Assembly (NCBI GenBank): GCA_029987235.1 | Contig: DALTWF010000004.1 | Coordinates: 20,618 to 84,617 of the forward strand | DNA length: 64,000 nt | Origin: Methanocorpusculum sp. | GTDB lineage: Archaea > Halobacteriota > Methanomicrobia > Methanomicrobiales > Methanocorpusculaceae | Direction of reading: 5' to 3' | Shown here: piece after piece, positions 51,300 to 61,500 of the stretch | Layout of the letters: the number at the start of each line of letters is the position of its first letter | Position numbering within the stretch: position 1 is the first letter of the stretch | Position numbers and translations under genes: made by a program | The notes under the pieces: generated by a model | Seen by the model: only the letters and a program-made list of their open reading frames with translations | What the model was told of the DNA's origin: nothing | Database searches by the model: none

Positions 51300-51653
51300 A
51301 TCAGGATACTTTCTAAACCTATCTCTTTTATTTTGTTATGAAAAGAAGTCACCGGTTCTGATTGTGATGCGAAAATATCAGGTGACCTGAAAAACAGAAA
51401 AAAAAAGTGTTCCACCTTAGGGTAAAAGTATTCCACAAGTGGTCCACTTTTTGCAAAAAGTGGTCCACCTGTTTTTTGTTCCCTCTGAATGAGAAGAAAA
51501 AGGTGTACCACTTTCCCACTTTTTTTGCAACAAACTAGTGTGCAGAAAAATATTTTCCCTGAAAAAGTTTTCAAAAAAAAGTGGGGTACCTGGGGTACCT
51601 AGCCCATATATCACACCCCGGACGAAAGATAACAGTACCTCATCGAAAAAAAA
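51300..51653. other. 354-nt intergenic region with repeated GTGG-N-CCAC-like motifs
   Basis: No gene is seen. The region holds a perfect 20-nt palindrome (51444-51463), several partial copies of TGGTCCAC/TGTTCCAC/TGTACCAC between 51405 and 51515, and a tandem pair of GGGGTACCT (51583-51600). A-runs and T-runs are common. The 3' part must contain the terminator of the minus-strand decarboxylase-like gene. Confidence 0.5.
51444..51463. repeat. Perfect 20-nt palindrome
   Basis: CCACTTTTTG is followed by its exact reverse complement CAAAAAGTGG, within a set of related half-sites. It could end transcription of the surface protein gene or bind a dimeric regulator. Confidence 0.6.
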
Positions 51654-52103
51654 CTACACCACCTTCTGCACCGCACACGAAACCCCGCACTCCTTCTTCT
51701 CCGTAATCGGCTCAACCACACGATACGCATTAGCGAGAATAGAAGACTGCGAAAGCATACCCGCCAAAAGCACCGTCTCCAAAATCTCCTCACGCGTTGC
51801 ACCAACCTTCTGCGCAGCATGCATATGATAAGAAGTACAATGATCACACCGAAGCGCAGCACCCACAGCAAGACTGATTAACTCAACCGTTTTCGGCGGA
51901 AGCGCCCCCGCAGCCGTTACCGCATTTTTATACAGCAGATGAGAAATAAGAGCCTCAGGCGACGCCTCAAGCTTTCTGTAGATAAGCGGCGCAGAACCAA
52001 ACTCCTCCTCAACACGCATCAGCCAGTCGGCAGCAGTCTTTTCCGCACCATTATTCTCAACCGCACGAAGCGCTTCATGAAAATTCATATCAAAGGATAC
52101 CAT
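51654..52103 (-). CDS. Carboxymuconolactone decarboxylase / AhpD-like protein
   Basis: With the ATG at 52103 (MVSFDMNFHEAL) the protein is 149 residues. It has the AhpD/CMD core: LPPKTVELISLAVGAALRC, DHCTSYHMHAAQKVGATREE, and ILETVLLAGMLSQSSILANA. The CxxC is present (C-D-H-C with the following His), so a thiol-disulfide or peroxide-related role is likely. It is divergent from endA. Confidence 0.82.
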   Translation of the reverse strand: MVSFDMNFHEALRAVENNGAEKTAADWLMRVEEEFGSAPLIYRKLEASPEALISHLLYKNAVTAAGALPPKTVELISLAVGAALRCDHCTSYHMHAAQKVGATREEILETVLLAGMLSQSSILANAYRVVEPITEKKECGVSCAVQKVV

Positions 52104-52229
52104 GATTAAACATACTTCCTGCAAGGATAAATAGATGTGGTATCGGCAGGCAGACTTTTTTCCCTTTATGTATCTCCTCCCGCCCATTCAATACGTTTAT
52201 TGAGTAAGAACACTAAATATATAACCCGC

Positions 52230-53243
52230 GTGAACACGAAATTCGATGGAGAAAGTGTCTGGGCACCCAAAGACGCCACAACACTTTACGAGCAAAACGG
52301 CTACGGCAGAATTGAAAAAGACGGCAGACTCCGCCTTGATGTACGCGAAGCGCTCTATTTAATCGCCCGCGGCAAAATCGAAGTTGCTTCGCACACCTTC
52401 GACACCCTGCTTGCCGAATGCTCGAAAAAACCCGGATTCCTCCGCTCATTTATTGTGTACCGCGATATCCGCGAACGCGGCTATGTCATAACCACCGGTC
52501 CGCAGGACTTCAGAATCTTTGCACGCGGCCAAAAACCCGGACACGGCACATCACGCTACCTCATGCGCGTGCTCTCCGAAAGAGATGTAATCGACTTTGC
52601 ACAGATTACTGCAGACGCCAAAGCCGCAGCAAACATGCGCAAAACCTTCATCCTCGCAGTTTTAGACGACGAGCACGAACTGACATACTACGAAATCAGA
52701 ACCGGCGGACTTGCGAACCGCGAACTGCAGGAAATCCCAGGACCGCTTACAGCAGTCCTTGACGGAATACCGGCATGCATACTCGAAGACGGAAGCGGCA
52801 TAACCAAAAAACTCGAAGAACTCTGGCTCGGCCGCATGCTTGATGAAACCCGCCTGTTTTTGTCACCGGTCGAGACCGCATGGCTGCTTGAGATGGGAAA
52901 ACTTGCACTTACCCCGCGTCTTTCAGCAGAAGAGTACATTGCCCTTGCCTCAGCTGCCGACAGCGAATTTGCAGAAAAACTCATCCTCTACCGCTCGCTT
53001 AAAGCACAGGGTTTTTCCCCCCGCTCCGGTTACAAATTCGGCCACCACTTCCGTGTGTACACCGAAGCAAAGAGCCACTCTGAAATGCTGATACACGCCG
53101 TGCCGTTTGGCACAAAACAATCCATGAGCGAAATCTCCAGATCCGTGCGCCTCGCACACTCGGTACGCAAAAAGATGCTTTTTGCCTGTCTGGACGAAGC
53201 AGGAAATCTCACTGAAATCGAATTTGCACGAATGAAAATGTAA
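52230..53243 (+). CDS. endA: tRNA-splicing endonuclease
   Basis: This enzyme cuts the bulge-helix-bulge motif at tRNA introns. The protein is the tandem-domain form of euryarchaeota: a first, degenerate half (EALYLIARGKIEV, FIVYRDIRERGYVITTG) and a second half ending in the catalytic tyrosine/histidine/lysine (SGYKFGHHFRVYTEAKSHSE, SVRLAHSVRKKM). The start is uncertain: GTG at 52230 gives 337 residues; TTG at 52200 is also plausible because a tttatgta element lies about 30 nt before it. It is followed by trpS 9 nt later. Confidence 0.9.
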   Translation: MNTKFDGESVWAPKDATTLYEQNGYGRIEKDGRLRLDVREALYLIARGKIEVASHTFDTLLAECSKKPGFLRSFIVYRDIRERGYVITTGPQDFRIFARGQKPGHGTSRYLMRVLSERDVIDFAQITADAKAAANMRKTFILAVLDDEHELTYYEIRTGGLANRELQEIPGPLTAVLDGIPACILEDGSGITKKLEELWLGRMLDETRLFLSPVETAWLLEMGKLALTPRLSAEEYIALASAADSEFAEKLILYRSLKAQGFSPRSGYKFGHHFRVYTEAKSHSEMLIHAVPFGTKQSMSEISRSVRLAHSVRKKMLFACLDEAGNLTEIEFARMKM

Positions 53244-53252
53244 GGAAAAAAT

Positions 53253-54515
53253 ATGGCAGAACAAATAAACCCCTGGTCAAGTACTCCCAAAGTCAGTATT
53301 GAACGGCTTTACGAGGACTTCGGCATCACACCGTTTGAGGAACAAAAGGCAGGGCTTCCCGACCTCCCTGTCTTTATGCGCAGAAATATTATCGCAGGAC
53401 ACCGCGGATATGACGCAGTAGCCGACGCGATTAAAAATAAGAAACCATTCCATGTCTTAACCGGCTTTATGCCCTCAGGTCATCCCCACTTCGGACACCT
53501 CATGGTAATGAAAGAAGTCGTCTGGCACATTCAGCAGGGTGGACAGGGCTTTATTTCCATGGCCGACCGCGAAGCACACGCTGTACGCGGGCTTACCTGG
53601 GAGAAATGCGACGAGTACTCCCGCGAATACATGGAATGTCTGTATGCGCTCGGATTCAAAGGCGAAATATATACTCAGCGGCGCAACAACGCTTTAAAGG
53701 ACCTCGCCTTTGAGGCGGCAACCCATATTAACTTCAGCAACTTATCAGCCATTTACGGATTCGGACCGGAAACGGAACTTGCCCATGCAGTAAGTGTTTC
53801 GATGCAGGTCGCCGACATTTTATACCCGCAGTTAAAAGCAGGCGCCGCCCCCACCATAGTTCCTGTGGGAATCGACCAGGACCCTCACATCCGCTTAACC
53901 CGCGATGTTGCAAACGCATTCCGCATGTTCCTTGTTGAAGACCGCGGCACCCATATCAGTATCCGCGCCAAAAATGCGACCCCTGAGGCAATTTCTGCCG
54001 TTGCCAAAAAATTCAAGGGCGCAAAAAAATACGAAGGACACATTGACCTGCCGGAAGGCTTCCCGCTTGACGCTGCCCGCGTTGAAGAAATTGTCAGAAA
54101 GACCGAACAGGAACTGGGCGGGTTCGGATTTATTCTGCCCTCCTCAACCTACCACAGCTTCTTAACCGGTCTTCAGGGCGGAAAAATGTCATCATCCGTT
54201 CCTGACAGTCTGGTCTGGTTCGATGAAGACGAAAAGACCGCGAAAAAGAAAATAATGAGTGCTGTAACAGGCGGCCGCCAGACGCTTGAGGAACAGAAAA
54301 AACTCGGCGGCGAGCCGGAAAAATGTTCCATTTACCAGCTGAACAGATTCCACATGATGGATTCCGACACCGAACTTTGCAAAATGTGCGAGGCATGCAA
54401 AGCGGGCGAACTGATGTGCGGCACCTGCAAAAAGGAGACCGCAGAACGCGTCTTAACATTCCTGAAGGAGTTTAAGGAAAAACGTGACGAAGTTGCACAT
54501 ATGGTGGAGTTTTAA
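53253..54515 (+). CDS. trpS: Tryptophan-tRNA ligase
   Basis: The 420-residue class I synthetase of archaeal/eukaryotic type has the HIGH-like motif SGHPHFGHLMVM, VPVGIDQDPHIRLTRDVA, SSTYHSFLTGLQGGKMSSSV with a KMSKS-like loop, and a C-terminal CKMCEACKAGELMCGTCKKE cysteine cluster. It is in a tight operon with endA before and pheS after (2 nt). Confidence 0.96.
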   Translation: MAEQINPWSSTPKVSIERLYEDFGITPFEEQKAGLPDLPVFMRRNIIAGHRGYDAVADAIKNKKPFHVLTGFMPSGHPHFGHLMVMKEVVWHIQQGGQGFISMADREAHAVRGLTWEKCDEYSREYMECLYALGFKGEIYTQRRNNALKDLAFEAATHINFSNLSAIYGFGPETELAHAVSVSMQVADILYPQLKAGAAPTIVPVGIDQDPHIRLTRDVANAFRMFLVEDRGTHISIRAKNATPEAISAVAKKFKGAKKYEGHIDLPEGFPLDAARVEEIVRKTEQELGGFGFILPSSTYHSFLTGLQGGKMSSSVPDSLVWFDEDEKTAKKKIMSAVTGGRQTLEEQKKLGGEPEKCSIYQLNRFHMMDSDTELCKMCEACKAGELMCGTCKKETAERVLTFLKEFKEKRDEVAHMVEF

Positions 54516-54517
54516 CT

Positions 54518-55945
54518 ATGGATTTAACATTAAATGAAAAACGTGTATTAACGGTTCTCCCAAAAGACGGGTCAGCCATTACCGGTATCGAATTTTCAAA
54601 ACGCATCGATGCGCCGCTTCTTTCGGCTGTCCAGTGGGCACTTCTCTGTGCCGACAAAGGTCTGGTGAATGCAGACCGGGAAATAAAGCAGGTTGCAGCA
54701 CTCACTCCCGAAGGAGAAAAATATGCAAATGAAGGTCTGCCGGAAAGACAGATTATCGATTTAATCAAGCAGCCGATTACCATGGATGCCCTCAAAGACT
54801 TCTCCTTATCCCGCATTGCAATCGGCTGGCTGCGCAAGAAGAACTGGATTACCATTAAAGACGGCTTAGTACACCCGTGTGCAAATATCCCGAAAGGGGA
54901 CGATGAAGAGGCACTGAAAAATCCGGTTCCGGGAACCGAGGGCTGCAACAAACTGGTAAAACGCGGTCTTGTTACCATATCCGAACAGGTAACCTGGAAG
55001 ATTTCCCTGACTCAGGAAGGTATCGCCCTTGTTGAAGCAGGTCTTGACCTGCGCGAGGAAATCGGCACCCTGACCCGTGAGCAGATTATGTCCGGCGACT
55101 GGAAAAACCTGCCCCTTCGCCGCTATGCCGTTGACAAACTTCCAAAGCGCATCTACGGCGGAAGAGTGCACCCAAACCAGCAGATTCTTGATGAAATCCG
55201 TGAACTCCTCTTTGACATGGGCTTTACCGAGTTCCACGGGTCTATTGTGCAGAACTCCTTCTGGAACTTTGATGCACTTTATCAGCCGCAGGACCACCCC
55301 GCACGTGAAATGCAGGACACGTTCCACTTGGCAGAAGAAATGGATATCCCGAAGGGATGGGAGAAAATCCGTGATATTCATATCAATGGCGGCGATACGG
55401 GTTCAACCGGCTGGGGCGGTACCTGGTCGGAAGAGGTCGCACGCAAATGCGTTCTGCGTACGCACTCAACCTCGTTATCTATACAGTACCTTGCAGAACA
55501 CCCCAACCCGCCGCTTAAGGCGTTCTCAATCTCCCGTGTGTACCGCCGTGAAACAATCGACCCGACACACCTGCCGGAGTTCGAGCAGCTGGAAGGTATT
55601 GTCATGGACGAAGGTCTGCACTTCGGTCACCTGCTTGGATTCTTCAAGGAGTTCTTCGGCCGCATGGGCTTTGAAGAGGTCAGATTCCGTCCGGGATACT
55701 TCCCGTATACTGAGCCTTCAGTCGAGCCGGAGGTTTGGGTTGACGGTCTCGGCTGGGTTGAACTAGGTGGAGCAGGTATCTTTAGAAAAGAAGTTACTGC
55801 ACCATGGGGAATCAAGTGCCCGGTTCTTGCCTGGGGTCTTGGTGTGTCCCGTGTCTCCATGCTCAGAATGGGATTAAAGGACCTGCGTCAGCTGTACAGA
55901 AGTGATATTGACTGGATTAGAAACAGTCCGGTCAGGAGGGTGTAA
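54518..55945 (+). CDS. pheS: Phenylalanine-tRNA ligase alpha subunit
   Basis: The 475-residue class II catalytic subunit has N-terminal winged-helix repeats, typical of the archaeal/eukaryotic form. Class II motifs follow: motif 1 near GFTEFHGSIVQNSFWNFDAL, motif 2 ISRVYRRETIDPTHLPEFEQ, motif 3 LAWGLGVSRVSMLRMG. It is 2 nt from pheT; the product is an alpha2-beta2 enzyme. Confidence 0.97.
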   Translation: MDLTLNEKRVLTVLPKDGSAITGIEFSKRIDAPLLSAVQWALLCADKGLVNADREIKQVAALTPEGEKYANEGLPERQIIDLIKQPITMDALKDFSLSRIAIGWLRKKNWITIKDGLVHPCANIPKGDDEEALKNPVPGTEGCNKLVKRGLVTISEQVTWKISLTQEGIALVEAGLDLREEIGTLTREQIMSGDWKNLPLRRYAVDKLPKRIYGGRVHPNQQILDEIRELLFDMGFTEFHGSIVQNSFWNFDALYQPQDHPAREMQDTFHLAEEMDIPKGWEKIRDIHINGGDTGSTGWGGTWSEEVARKCVLRTHSTSLSIQYLAEHPNPPLKAFSISRVYRRETIDPTHLPEFEQLEGIVMDEGLHFGHLLGFFKEFFGRMGFEEVRFRPGYFPYTEPSVEPEVWVDGLGWVELGGAGIFRKEVTAPWGIKCPVLAWGLGVSRVSMLRMGLKDLRQLYRSDIDWIRNSPVRRV

Positions 55946-55947
55946 TT

Positions 55948-57561
55948 ATGCCGGTCGTAAAACTCAACAATGAATATTTAGCCAGACTTACGAAAGCAGA
56001 CATTGTCACAATCAGAAACAATCTGCCGATGATGGGCTCCGAGGTCGAGCGCGAGGAAGAGGAGCAGACTGATGTGCAGTACTTCCCGAACCGCCCGGAT
56101 TTATACAGCGCGGAAGGTACCGCCCGCGCCCTTCGCGGATACCTTGGCATCGAAAAGGGTCTTGTCAAATACTCGGTCAAGCCATCAGGAGTAAAATTCA
56201 CGGTGGACCCGGCATTAAAGGAAATCCGTCCGTATCTTGCGTCTGCGGTTATTCGCGGGCTCAATATGGACAATGCGATGATTGAATCCCTGATGGGTCT
56301 GCAGGAGTCTCTGCACTGGGCAGTCGGCCGCGGACGCAAGAAGGTTGCTATCGGTGTCCATGATTTGGACAAAGTCACCGGTCCGTTCCATTACATTGCA
56401 GCGCCGCATGACCGCAAATTTGTGCCGCTGGATTACGACCGCGAGATGACGATGACGGAAATTCTTGACGAGCATCCAAAAGGAAAAGCGTATGCAAAAA
56501 TTGTGCGGGATTTCGAGCTCTATCCGCTTATCGAAGATGACAAGGGTAATGTCTGTTCGTTCCCGCCAATCATCAACGGTGAACTGACGCGTGTTACGGA
56601 AAACACGCACAATGTTCTCCTTGATGTTACCGGTATCGAGCCGCGTGCGGTCGCAGTTGCGGCAAACATTCTGTGTGCAGCCTTTGTCGAGATGGGGGCA
56701 TCTGTCGAATCAGTCACCATTGACGGTGTTGAAACGCCAACTATGGAACCATCGGAGCGTGTTGTCTCGGTTAAGGAGTGCGAGGCGCTTACCGGTGTTC
56801 AGCTTACGGCAAAACTCATGGCATCCCTTCTTGAGAAGATGCGGTTCGATGCGTTCGTTGTCGATGAGGACAAGGTCCGTGTGCTTATTCCGTGCTACCG
56901 TTCGGATATTATGCATGACCATGATATTTACGAGGATGTTGCAATCGCCTATGGTTACGACAGGATTGAGACCTCTCTTCCGCCGAGTTTCACGGTCGGA
57001 AAGCCGCATCCGGTGCAGATTTTATACAGCACCATCAGAAAGGTGATGACGGGTTTTGAGTTCATTGAAAACACGCCGTTTACGCTGACCAGTGAAAAGG
57101 TCGCCTATGAGTCCATGTGCCGCCCGGCTGATGCATCTGCGCTGCATCTTCTGCACCCGATTTCAGAGGACCAGACGGTTGTGCGCACCAGTATTCTGCC
57201 GCTTCTGATGGAATCGCTTTCTATCAACAAGTCGCGTGAACTGCCGCAGAAGATTTTTGCGTGCGGTGATGTGGTGCAGAACTTAAAGACCTGGCCTGCA
57301 ATGGCGGCTGTTTCCTGTCATCCGGCAGCGGATTTCTCTGAAATCTATGCGGTCTTTGATTCGTTCTGTCAGCAGATGTCAATCCCGTACGAGGTTAAGG
57401 AAAATGTGGACGGGGCCTTTATTCCGGGTCGCTGTGCTGCAGTTTTCGTACACGGTCAGCAGATTGGTGTGTTCGGTGAAATCAATCCGGATGTGTTAAA
57501 CGCGTTCGGTATCGAGCAGCCGGTCTGTGCGTTTGAGATGGATATGCGCCGGTTTGTGTAA
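55948..57561 (+). CDS. pheT: Phenylalanine-tRNA ligase beta subunit
   Basis: The 537-residue archaeal-type beta subunit starts MPVVKLNNEYLARLTKADIV. It has the B3/B4 editing domain (LQESLHWAVGRGRKKVAIGV), B5 (EDVAIAYGYDRIE), and a C-terminal catalytic-like domain (FACGDVVQ, VFGEINPDVLNAFGIEQPVC). The last codons and stop form one arm of a hairpin terminator. Confidence 0.96.
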   Translation: MPVVKLNNEYLARLTKADIVTIRNNLPMMGSEVEREEEEQTDVQYFPNRPDLYSAEGTARALRGYLGIEKGLVKYSVKPSGVKFTVDPALKEIRPYLASAVIRGLNMDNAMIESLMGLQESLHWAVGRGRKKVAIGVHDLDKVTGPFHYIAAPHDRKFVPLDYDREMTMTEILDEHPKGKAYAKIVRDFELYPLIEDDKGNVCSFPPIINGELTRVTENTHNVLLDVTGIEPRAVAVAANILCAAFVEMGASVESVTIDGVETPTMEPSERVVSVKECEALTGVQLTAKLMASLLEKMRFDAFVVDEDKVRVLIPCYRSDIMHDHDIYEDVAIAYGYDRIETSLPPSFTVGKPHPVQILYSTIRKVMTGFEFIENTPFTLTSEKVAYESMCRPADASALHLLHPISEDQTVVRTSILPLLMESLSINKSRELPQKIFACGDVVQNLKTWPAMAAVSCHPAADFSEIYAVFDSFCQQMSIPYEVKENVDGAFIPGRCAAVFVHGQQIGVFGEINPDVLNAFGIEQPVCAFEMDMRRFV

Positions 57562-57581
57562 AACCGGGGCGCTTCTTTTTT
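57549..57581 (+). terminator. Hairpin plus T-run terminator of the endA-trpS-pheST operon
   Basis: CCGGTTT (57549-57555) pairs with AAACCGG (57561-57567) across a 5-nt loop that holds part of the stop codon; T7 follows at about 57575-57581. It looks like a bacterial intrinsic terminator, which is uncommon in archaea. Confidence 0.65.
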
Positions 57582-57629
57582 TGTGTAATTGTTCCTGTAA
57601 AGCAGGCAGAAAATAGTTGCAAAAAAGAA

Positions 57630-58139
57630 TTAGAATTTAATATTGGCCGGAAGTCCGGCAAGGTCTCTGTTTCTGAAGAAGACGAGACCGTTTTCAGCTG
57701 TTTCCGCCATTACATCGAGAGCAGGTCCCGGAATAAGGGTGAAACTTGACTGCTCTCTGTCATTATAGATGGCAAGAACATAGGTACCGTCAGGCTTTCC
57801 GGTCAATGTGCCTTTCCGGACATCAATTTTTTCTCTGTTGCCGTTTTTGTCTATTTTCCAGTATATGGCATCGACTTTGCCGTCTTTGTCCACACTCATT
57901 TCAATGAAGCGGGAGTTGGACGGGTTGAATAAACCGTACCATTCACCGGAAAGGTCGGAAGCAGTTTCATCAGGCATGATAACCACAGAAGTCGGCTGCA
58001 CAGGGGAAATGACCTGAGTCTGAGTCATTTCAGGGGTCGGAGTAATCGGGACGGAACTGCTCTGGGTGAGACATCCCGCCGAGGCAATCACCGCAGTGAC
58101 AAAAACGGCGGCAAGTAAAATCATGAGTACCTTTTTCAT
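57630..58139 (-). CDS. Secreted lipoprotein, unknown function
   Basis: The 169-residue protein has a signal peptide with lipobox ASAGC at about residue 23, a Ser/Thr/Pro spacer, and a beta-rich domain (DLSGEWYGLFNPSNSRFIEM, IYWKIDKNGNREKIDV). The 'SGEWYG' start resembles lipocalin-like or META-style domains, but assignment is weak. It is transcribed in the same direction as the gene pair upstream. Confidence 0.65.
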   Translation of the reverse strand: MKKVLMILLAAVFVTAVIASAGCLTQSSSVPITPTPEMTQTQVISPVQPTSVVIMPDETASDLSGEWYGLFNPSNSRFIEMSVDKDGKVDAIYWKIDKNGNREKIDVRKGTLTGKPDGTYVLAIYNDREQSSFTLIPGPALDVMAETAENGLVFFRNRDLAGLPANIKF

Positions 58140-58176
58140 ATACAGTTAAATTGTTTCTGTTAGCGAATAAATCTTC

Positions 58177-58587
58177 TTATTTCCGGCGGGAAATCGCCCG
58201 CACCATAAAGCAGAGCCCCGCAAGGTCTTCACAGATATCATCAGCCGCCCCCACGCCCGAAAGCTCCTCAATCTCCTTATCCAGTTCGCCCGCGAACTCT
58301 GCAAAACATGCTCTGAACTCCTTTGCAGGCGCATACGATGCGGCCTCTTCTTCGATTTTGGCGAGGCATGCGGCGTCTTCATCAAATGCGGCTGCCAGCC
58401 GGTCAATCAAATCAGTAATATCATACGTAAGATTATCCAGCTGGTCTGCCTCGCCGTCTGCTTTCAGTGATGCGGCATTGTCGCCTGATTCTGCCAAAGC
58501 ATACGCCTCGGCGCGGGAACACTCCGTAAAACGGGCTGCAGCGGTACGCAGGCGGGCGAGGCAGAATAAGAGCGGTGAGATATCCAT
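58177..58587 (-). CDS. Small all-helical protein coupled to the hybrid kinase
   Basis: The 136-residue acidic, alanine-rich, helical protein (LDNLTYDITDLIDRLAAAFD, FAEFAGELDKEIEELSGV) has no motif that I recognise. It lacks the Hpt histidine. Its start lies 1 nt past the stop of the 1516-residue kinase, so it is probably a regulator or binding partner of that kinase. Confidence 0.6.
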   Translation of the reverse strand: MDISPLLFCLARLRTAAARFTECSRAEAYALAESGDNAASLKADGEADQLDNLTYDITDLIDRLAAAFDEDAACLAKIEEEAASYAPAKEFRACFAEFAGELDKEIEELSGVGAADDICEDLAGLCFMVRAISRRK

Positions 58588-58588
58588 C

Positions 58589-61500
58589 TTAATTCCGCCC
58601 GTGTTTTACCAGCGCACGATACAGTTTTTTCACATCAATCGGCTTGGCGACATGGGCATTCATACCGGCCGCAAGAGCCTCTTTTTTGTCCTCGTCCAGC
58701 GCATTGGCCGAAACCGCGATAATCGGCAGATTTGCACATCCCTTGATATTACGGATGGCTTTTGCTGCCTCATAACCGTTCATCACCGGCATCTGGATAT
58801 CCATCAGAATGAAATCATAGTAGGCAGGATCATGCTCTTTGACCATGTCCACTGCGACTTTACCGTTTTCAGCAGTTTCAACAATCATGCCCTCGTCTTC
58901 AAGAATGTCGGAAGCAATCTCACAGTTCATCTCATTGTCTTCAACCAAGAGCACGCGTTTGCCGGTGAAATCCGGTTTTTCTGATGCTGCCTCACCCTGT
59001 GCGCTGATGAGTTCTCCGGTTTTTGGATCAACCCAGGTTGCCCACCGGCCGTCCTGAAGGCGGAAGGGGATAGTGACAGTAAAGGTTGTTCCAACACCCT
59101 GTTTGCTTTCACACTCAATCGTTCCTTTCATCAGGTCGATGAACGATTTACATATGGAAAGACCGAGACCTTTGCCGGATACATTCGTTTCCGTCCCGGG
59201 CTCGCTTGAGAGGATGTCAAAGAGGTGTTTGCGGAATTCCTCGGACATACCTATACCATTGTCTGCAATCGTGTAGCGGTACGTTCCGATACCGCCTTTG
59301 GATGCAGTCTGCTCGCAGCGGACGCGGACATATCCTCCCGCATTCGTGTACTTGACACCGTTGGTGATAATATTGATGAGCACACGCCCGCAGCGCTCGA
59401 AGTCTGCATATACATAACGGTCGGTAATTTCGCCGAATGAAAATTCCAGGTCAATGTTTCTTGCCTCGGCAAAGAGCTGCATTTCTTCTCTGATTCCGGT
59501 AAAGGTAAGCATTACATCTCCCGGGGACTCTTCAAGTTCGCCTGAACCTGATTCAATGCTGCTCATGTCTAAAATACCGGATATGAGCGAGTTTAAGAGA
59601 CTGCCTGCATCTCTTGTCTTTTCCAGACTGAGACGCACCTTTTCGGTGTCGGAAAGGTCCTTTAATGCAATATTGGAATAACCGATAATGGCATTAAGAG
59701 GAGTTCTTAAGTCATGAGACATGCCAAAGAAGAAGGTGTTTTTCGCTTTGTTTGCCTCTTCTGCGCGGACAAGCGCGTTTTCGAGCATCTCCTGCTGGGC
59801 AATAATCTGCTCTTTTGCAGCGACCTCCTCTTCTGCGTTGAATACGCCTAAGATGACCTTCTTCTTTTCCCCATCCTTGTAAATCAGGCGGTTCTTGTAC
59901 CAGACCGGTTTGTCGTCTATCAGCATGCGGTAGTACCATTCATAAGAATCACGGTCTTTAAGCACTTCACGCTGTTTTTCCGGGCTGTTCATCATGTGAA
60001 CAAGGGACCGGTCCTCTTCGTAAATCACCAGTTCGCAGTTTTCTGCCGACTCCTCATAGAAATTGCCGCCGGTGACATGAGCCGAGTAGAAATCATTATA
60101 TCTGGTATTATTTTGCACGAATGCTTCAAATCCGCCTGTTTCAAGGTCGATTTCATAGAGTGATTCAAAAGTTCCTGAAAGAGACAGGACGCGCTGGTAG
60201 TTTGCGTCCTTTTCCGCCTGACGGCGCGCAACCGCTTCTTCGAGTTCAAGCTTTCTGCGCTGCAGGGAGTCGATGAGAGTGACACGGACAAGAGCGGTTT
60301 CCGGCTCGGTTCCGCGGAAGGTTAAAGGAACTGCTTCAGTCTTCACCCAGATATGTTTGCCGTTGAAGTTGGGCGAAAGAAAAACAGAACCGGTTCTGCC
60401 TTCTTCTTTGAGGACTCTGCGCAGGTGTGAAACATCGGCCGTCTGCATAAAATGCAGGTGCGCATTACCGGTTAAAGTTATTGCAAGATTTCTGACGGCT
60501 GTCGAATATTTCACCGTCCGCGTCTCGCCGCTCATGATTCCGGATGCCTTTAAAATCTTCATCTGGTCAGAATCAAGGTTGACAACATAAAGACCGAGGG
60601 ATTCATTAAGCAGGGTTTTACTGATGTGCTCGCTTAAAATCTCCATATCGCGGTCAATGAAACCGATAGCCACATTGTCTGCGCCCATAGATGTAATCAC
60701 CATCTCATTCCAGATTCCGATACCGTCGCGCATTACACGGAATTCAATACTGTAGGAAGGCATTTCTGATAAATGCGCACGAACACGTTCGGGGTCCATT
60801 TCATGCATCATCAGTTCACGGTCAGCAGGATAGACAAACTGACCGATGAAAAATGCACATACGGCGGAAATGCTGCCGAAACTCATCATTTTTCCGCTGT
60901 AGTACCCTTCTTCTTTCAGGATTGAGTAGGATTCATCGGAAAGGTCTGCGGTAATAACCAGATGATAGCAGGACGCAAAGTTTTCGATGAATTTTGCCGA
61001 TTCTTCTGCTGCCGTGAGTTTTTTCTGCAGTTCCTTTTCCTTTGCAACCGCATCAGTGATATCCGTGCAGCAGAGAACAAACCGGCTTCCGTCATCGCTG
61101 ATGCGGATTAAGTCGAACATTACATTGCGGCCGGCTTTTGTCATTTCTATGCTGAATTTCGCGCTCGTCTTAAACTCATTGAGGATATGCTCCGGGGAAA
61201 GCAGCTGAATTACGCGCATCCGATCGTCTTCTGCGATATTTTTGTTCACATAGGCGACCATTGAGGTGTAATAGGGTGCTGTTGTGCCGTGTTTTTCTAT
61301 GAGGGGGGCATCAATTTTGCATGCGCGGACATAATCGCGGGAGAGGTCAACGTATGCAACCGAAAGAAATGTATCGGCAAGTTTTGCAAGCGTAACGTGT
61401 TCCTCATCAGTCTCTTTACGGCGCAGTAGTACACCATAGGCAAGAACAGCAGTATTTTTGAGCGTGGTGATGTTTTTCTTTGATAACTTCGGATTGTCAA

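Noticed and set aside
58177..58587. Hpt domain next to the hybrid kinase
   Set aside because: The protein is helical and of suitable size, but it contains no histidine in the expected position.
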